64,000 bases of DNA from Tanytarsus gracilentus (Eukaryota > Arthropoda > Insecta > Diptera > Chironomidae). The notes below the pieces were generated by a model that saw only the letters and a list, made by a program, of their open reading frames with translations, was not told where the DNA came from and searched no databases. The first letter of the stretch is position 1. Every line of letters begins with the position of its first letter. Of the stretch, positions 61,646 to 64,000 are shown one piece after another. The translations under genes and the position numbers were made by a program. The DNA lies in NCBI GenBank assembly GCA_038502055.1, contig JAXRKN010000042.1:2852001-2916000 (forward strand). Reading direction: 5' to 3'.

Positions 61646-64000
61646 TTTATTAATAAAATATCTTAAATCTTTTTCATACCCACAAAAACCGCAAACCAGA
61701 TGTTTAAAAGAGAAAATTGAGTTTTTATGAAAAATTAGCAATTAAGATATAAAATTAAAAGCAAATAAAAATTTTTTGATGATGAAAGGAAGTTGAATAG
61801 TTTTAAATAAAATTTTAGTTCTCACGGCTGAGTAAATAGATGATATCTAAAATTTCACGAGCGTGATGGTCAAAGGTCTTCTAATTCTTCAAAATTAGAG
61901 GTTAATTTTGTTATGAGTTAAGTTGATTAATTCTGATTGAATAAAGAGAAATAAGTTGAATTTTAACATGAAAATAAAAAATTAAAATATTGTTTAAAAA
62001 ATATTAAAATTTTAATTCAAAATTTTTTTATAACTTTATAAAATTTTTTTTATTGCCATATTTGATCACAAAAAATTCACATAAACTTTTTCCTCAATAA
62101 CTTCAATTCCTCCCCTAAAAAAATCCATAAACTCTTTTGCTCAATAAACCACCCACAAGCAGACATATTTAAGTCCTATTCTGCCAGATTAATCACATCT
62201 ATCAGCCATTCACTCCACTTGTTCACTATGCGTAACTTTTTTTCTATCATAAAATGCCAATGCATAAAAAAAATATTTGCCCTTCCCACGGGTCGATAGT
62301 AAACAGTCATAAAATAGAGCAAATATTGACTTCAATTCAAATCAATTCGATAAATGAAATCATAACTCGAGAGACATTTTTATGTTCACGCTAAATAAAG
62401 CATGACAAACTGTCGTTAGATTCAATTAGTGAAGATTTTCTGAGAAAAAAATTAATTTTGCTTTTTTTCGACTACCAGTTGATGAGAGAATTTGACTTGA
62501 GGGTTGTGCCTGCGAACTCTCGCAAATAAATTTTTTATTTCCCTCCATCATCATTAAGCGTTTAAATTCTTGCAAATTACACAGTGACGAGTGAGCATAA
62601 TTAAATTGAAGGGTTGGTCATTCGACAATTTTATTGGTAAAGAAACGTTTAAATGAAAATTAAGTGGTCAACGAGGCCACCGGTGGTATTCGAGTTTATA
62701 ATTTCGCAAAATGTTTTCTCGCAATTACAATTATCATAATTGTGTGTGTGTGTTCACTTTTTTCTCAACAATCTCGTTAAACGTGAAAATAGTTTTCAAC
62801 CTCAATTGTCATGAGTCATGAGAGAATTAAACGAGCAAAAAAAAAAGAGTTGAGAAGAAGAAAACATTTCACATATACGGAAGCATATAAAATGCAATTT
62901 ATTTTAAAACATCTATAAGACTCGAGTCTATACATAAGTTGTGCAAGTTTGTGCTTTATAAAATGTGTTGCAGGGTCTCAATGGTGATTAAAAATTTTTT
63001 TAATAAATAATTTTTTAACGTTTTTAAATTTTTGAATTTAAAAAACTTTTCCAAAAAGTATTAAAGAGATTTAAATAAATCATCGCCACCCTCTTAAGTA
63101 ATCCCTTCGACGATGTTGTCGTCGTCGCTCGAAATTGTGCATCGTGCATGCATAAATGAGAATTCGTGGAGATTTTTTTCCACCATACTCGAAGTTCTCA
63201 GCCAGGAAGCGAAGAAGAAAAAAATTCAGACATGAAATTCAAGCTCAAGCGACGACGTGATGATAAAAGTCATTTTCTTGTTCGCTTAAACTCTTCACCG
63301 ACATGATTTTCTCCTTCATTTGAGTGTGCAAAGTATTTCTGCTGATTGCAATACACAACAGGTGCTTTTAATATATATTTTTAATGCTAAATTTGGTCAC
63401 TGTGAAGTCACAAAAGCAAATTAATTTTTTTTGCGCTCTCCTTCATCATCGCCATCAATTTTGATGCTTTTCAACGATTTCTTTATTGCTGTTATGGCCA
63501 ATTTAAGAAACATTTTAACCATCAAGAAATCGCTCGAATTTACCTCGTTTTGTCCCGAGCATTAATTATTTTTCTTCCATGCTCTCAATTCACGAAAGGC
63601 ATTTTTTTGTGTGGTGATATCAACGAAAAATCTGCCGGCATAATTTCAGTATTACTTTTTCCTCCTTTTTGGTGTATAGTCATGCCAAGAAGAGAGTTTC
63701 GGGAAAAAAGAGTATTCAGGTCATTGATCTGCGCGCTTGCTCCGAAGGTCTCGACTCTCACTCCATTTTGCTCCTCTCGCTCTCTCCCCCCTCATCCGCA
63801 CCACACTCTTTTAATGATATAAACCTGCCAAAAAAGCTCTTTTGTTTTATTGCCCGTGTATCATATAAAGAATAATGCGCCAAAACGAAAATAACGAGAA
63901 TGTGTGTTGCTTATCAGCAAATAAAACGAGGCAATTCAAAAAGCCTCTTTTTTTGCGTTTACCACATCGTTGTGAAAACGGCCGACCATCATCATCTCGC

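Larger units (their letters stand above)
47226..64000 (+). other. Ubx: Ubx intron continuing past the right edge of the window
   Basis: No homeodomain (TERQIKLWFQNRR-type) frame occurs on either strand, so the final exon lies beyond 64,000. Contents: GCCATAAA-type sites at 49,558, 50,122, 50,197, 51,869, 53,725, 54,161, 59,076 and 61,203, GCCATTAA-type sites at 47,807, 48,072 and 56,103, a GAGA-rich block at 51,087-51,278, foldbacks at 59,251 and 61,374, and short CA/TG repeats near 51,249 and 57,394. Nothing else could be assigned. Confidence 0.7.

Overview
The window is AT-rich animal DNA, about two thirds A+T by eye. It has one protein-coding locus that I recognise: the 5' part of the Hox gene Ultrabithorax (Ubx), on the + strand. 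Exon 1 reads MNSYF at the start, then YRGFPLSLGMSPYANHHL, QDSPYDASITAAC, NGYKD, VRPSACTPDSRVGGY and FYPWMAIAG at the end. This matches insect and especially fly Ubx closely. The optional microexon mII is also present and has the same 51-nt length as in Drosophila. I infer a dipteran, probably not a drosophilid, because the glycine-rich linker of Drosophila is replaced by Ala/Ser/Thr/Asn and because the b element and microexon mI are not found. The species cannot be named from this sequence.

Layout. Positions 1 to about 21.8 kb are upstream intergenic DNA, in the place of the Drosophila bxd/pbx regulatory region. There are no genes there; a cluster of GCCAT and GAGA motifs at 3.9-4.0 kb looks like a Polycomb response element. 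Positions 21.8-23.07 kb hold the promoter region (two core-promoter candidates and a long GAGA tract) and a long 5' leader with short upstream ORFs. Exon 1 coding sequence is at 23,072-23,675. A 13.0-kb intron follows, then microexon mII at 36,696-36,746. The rest of the window lies inside the next intron, which is still open at 64,000. The homeodomain exon is beyond the right edge.

Splicing logic. mII begins with GTAAGAG, so joining exon 1 to mII recreates a 5' splice site. In the long intron at 47,225/47,226 a strong 3' splice site is followed directly by GTAAGC. This is a zero-nucleotide recursive splice site (ratchet point). The large Ubx introns therefore appear to be removed in steps, with mII kept or re-spliced out, as documented for Drosophila Ubx.

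Repeats. The most unexpected structure is a dispersed family of AT-rich foldback elements, about 185-200 bp each. Decayed inverted arms flank a central GGTTCGAATCC, which is identical to a tRNA T-arm/B-box sequence. Several copies are centred on the motif to within a few bases. A second unexplained signal is a strong excess of GCCATAAA and GCCATTAA, where a PHO-type core overlaps a homeodomain-type core. Apart from Ubx, the open reading frames in the window are short AT-rich chance frames.
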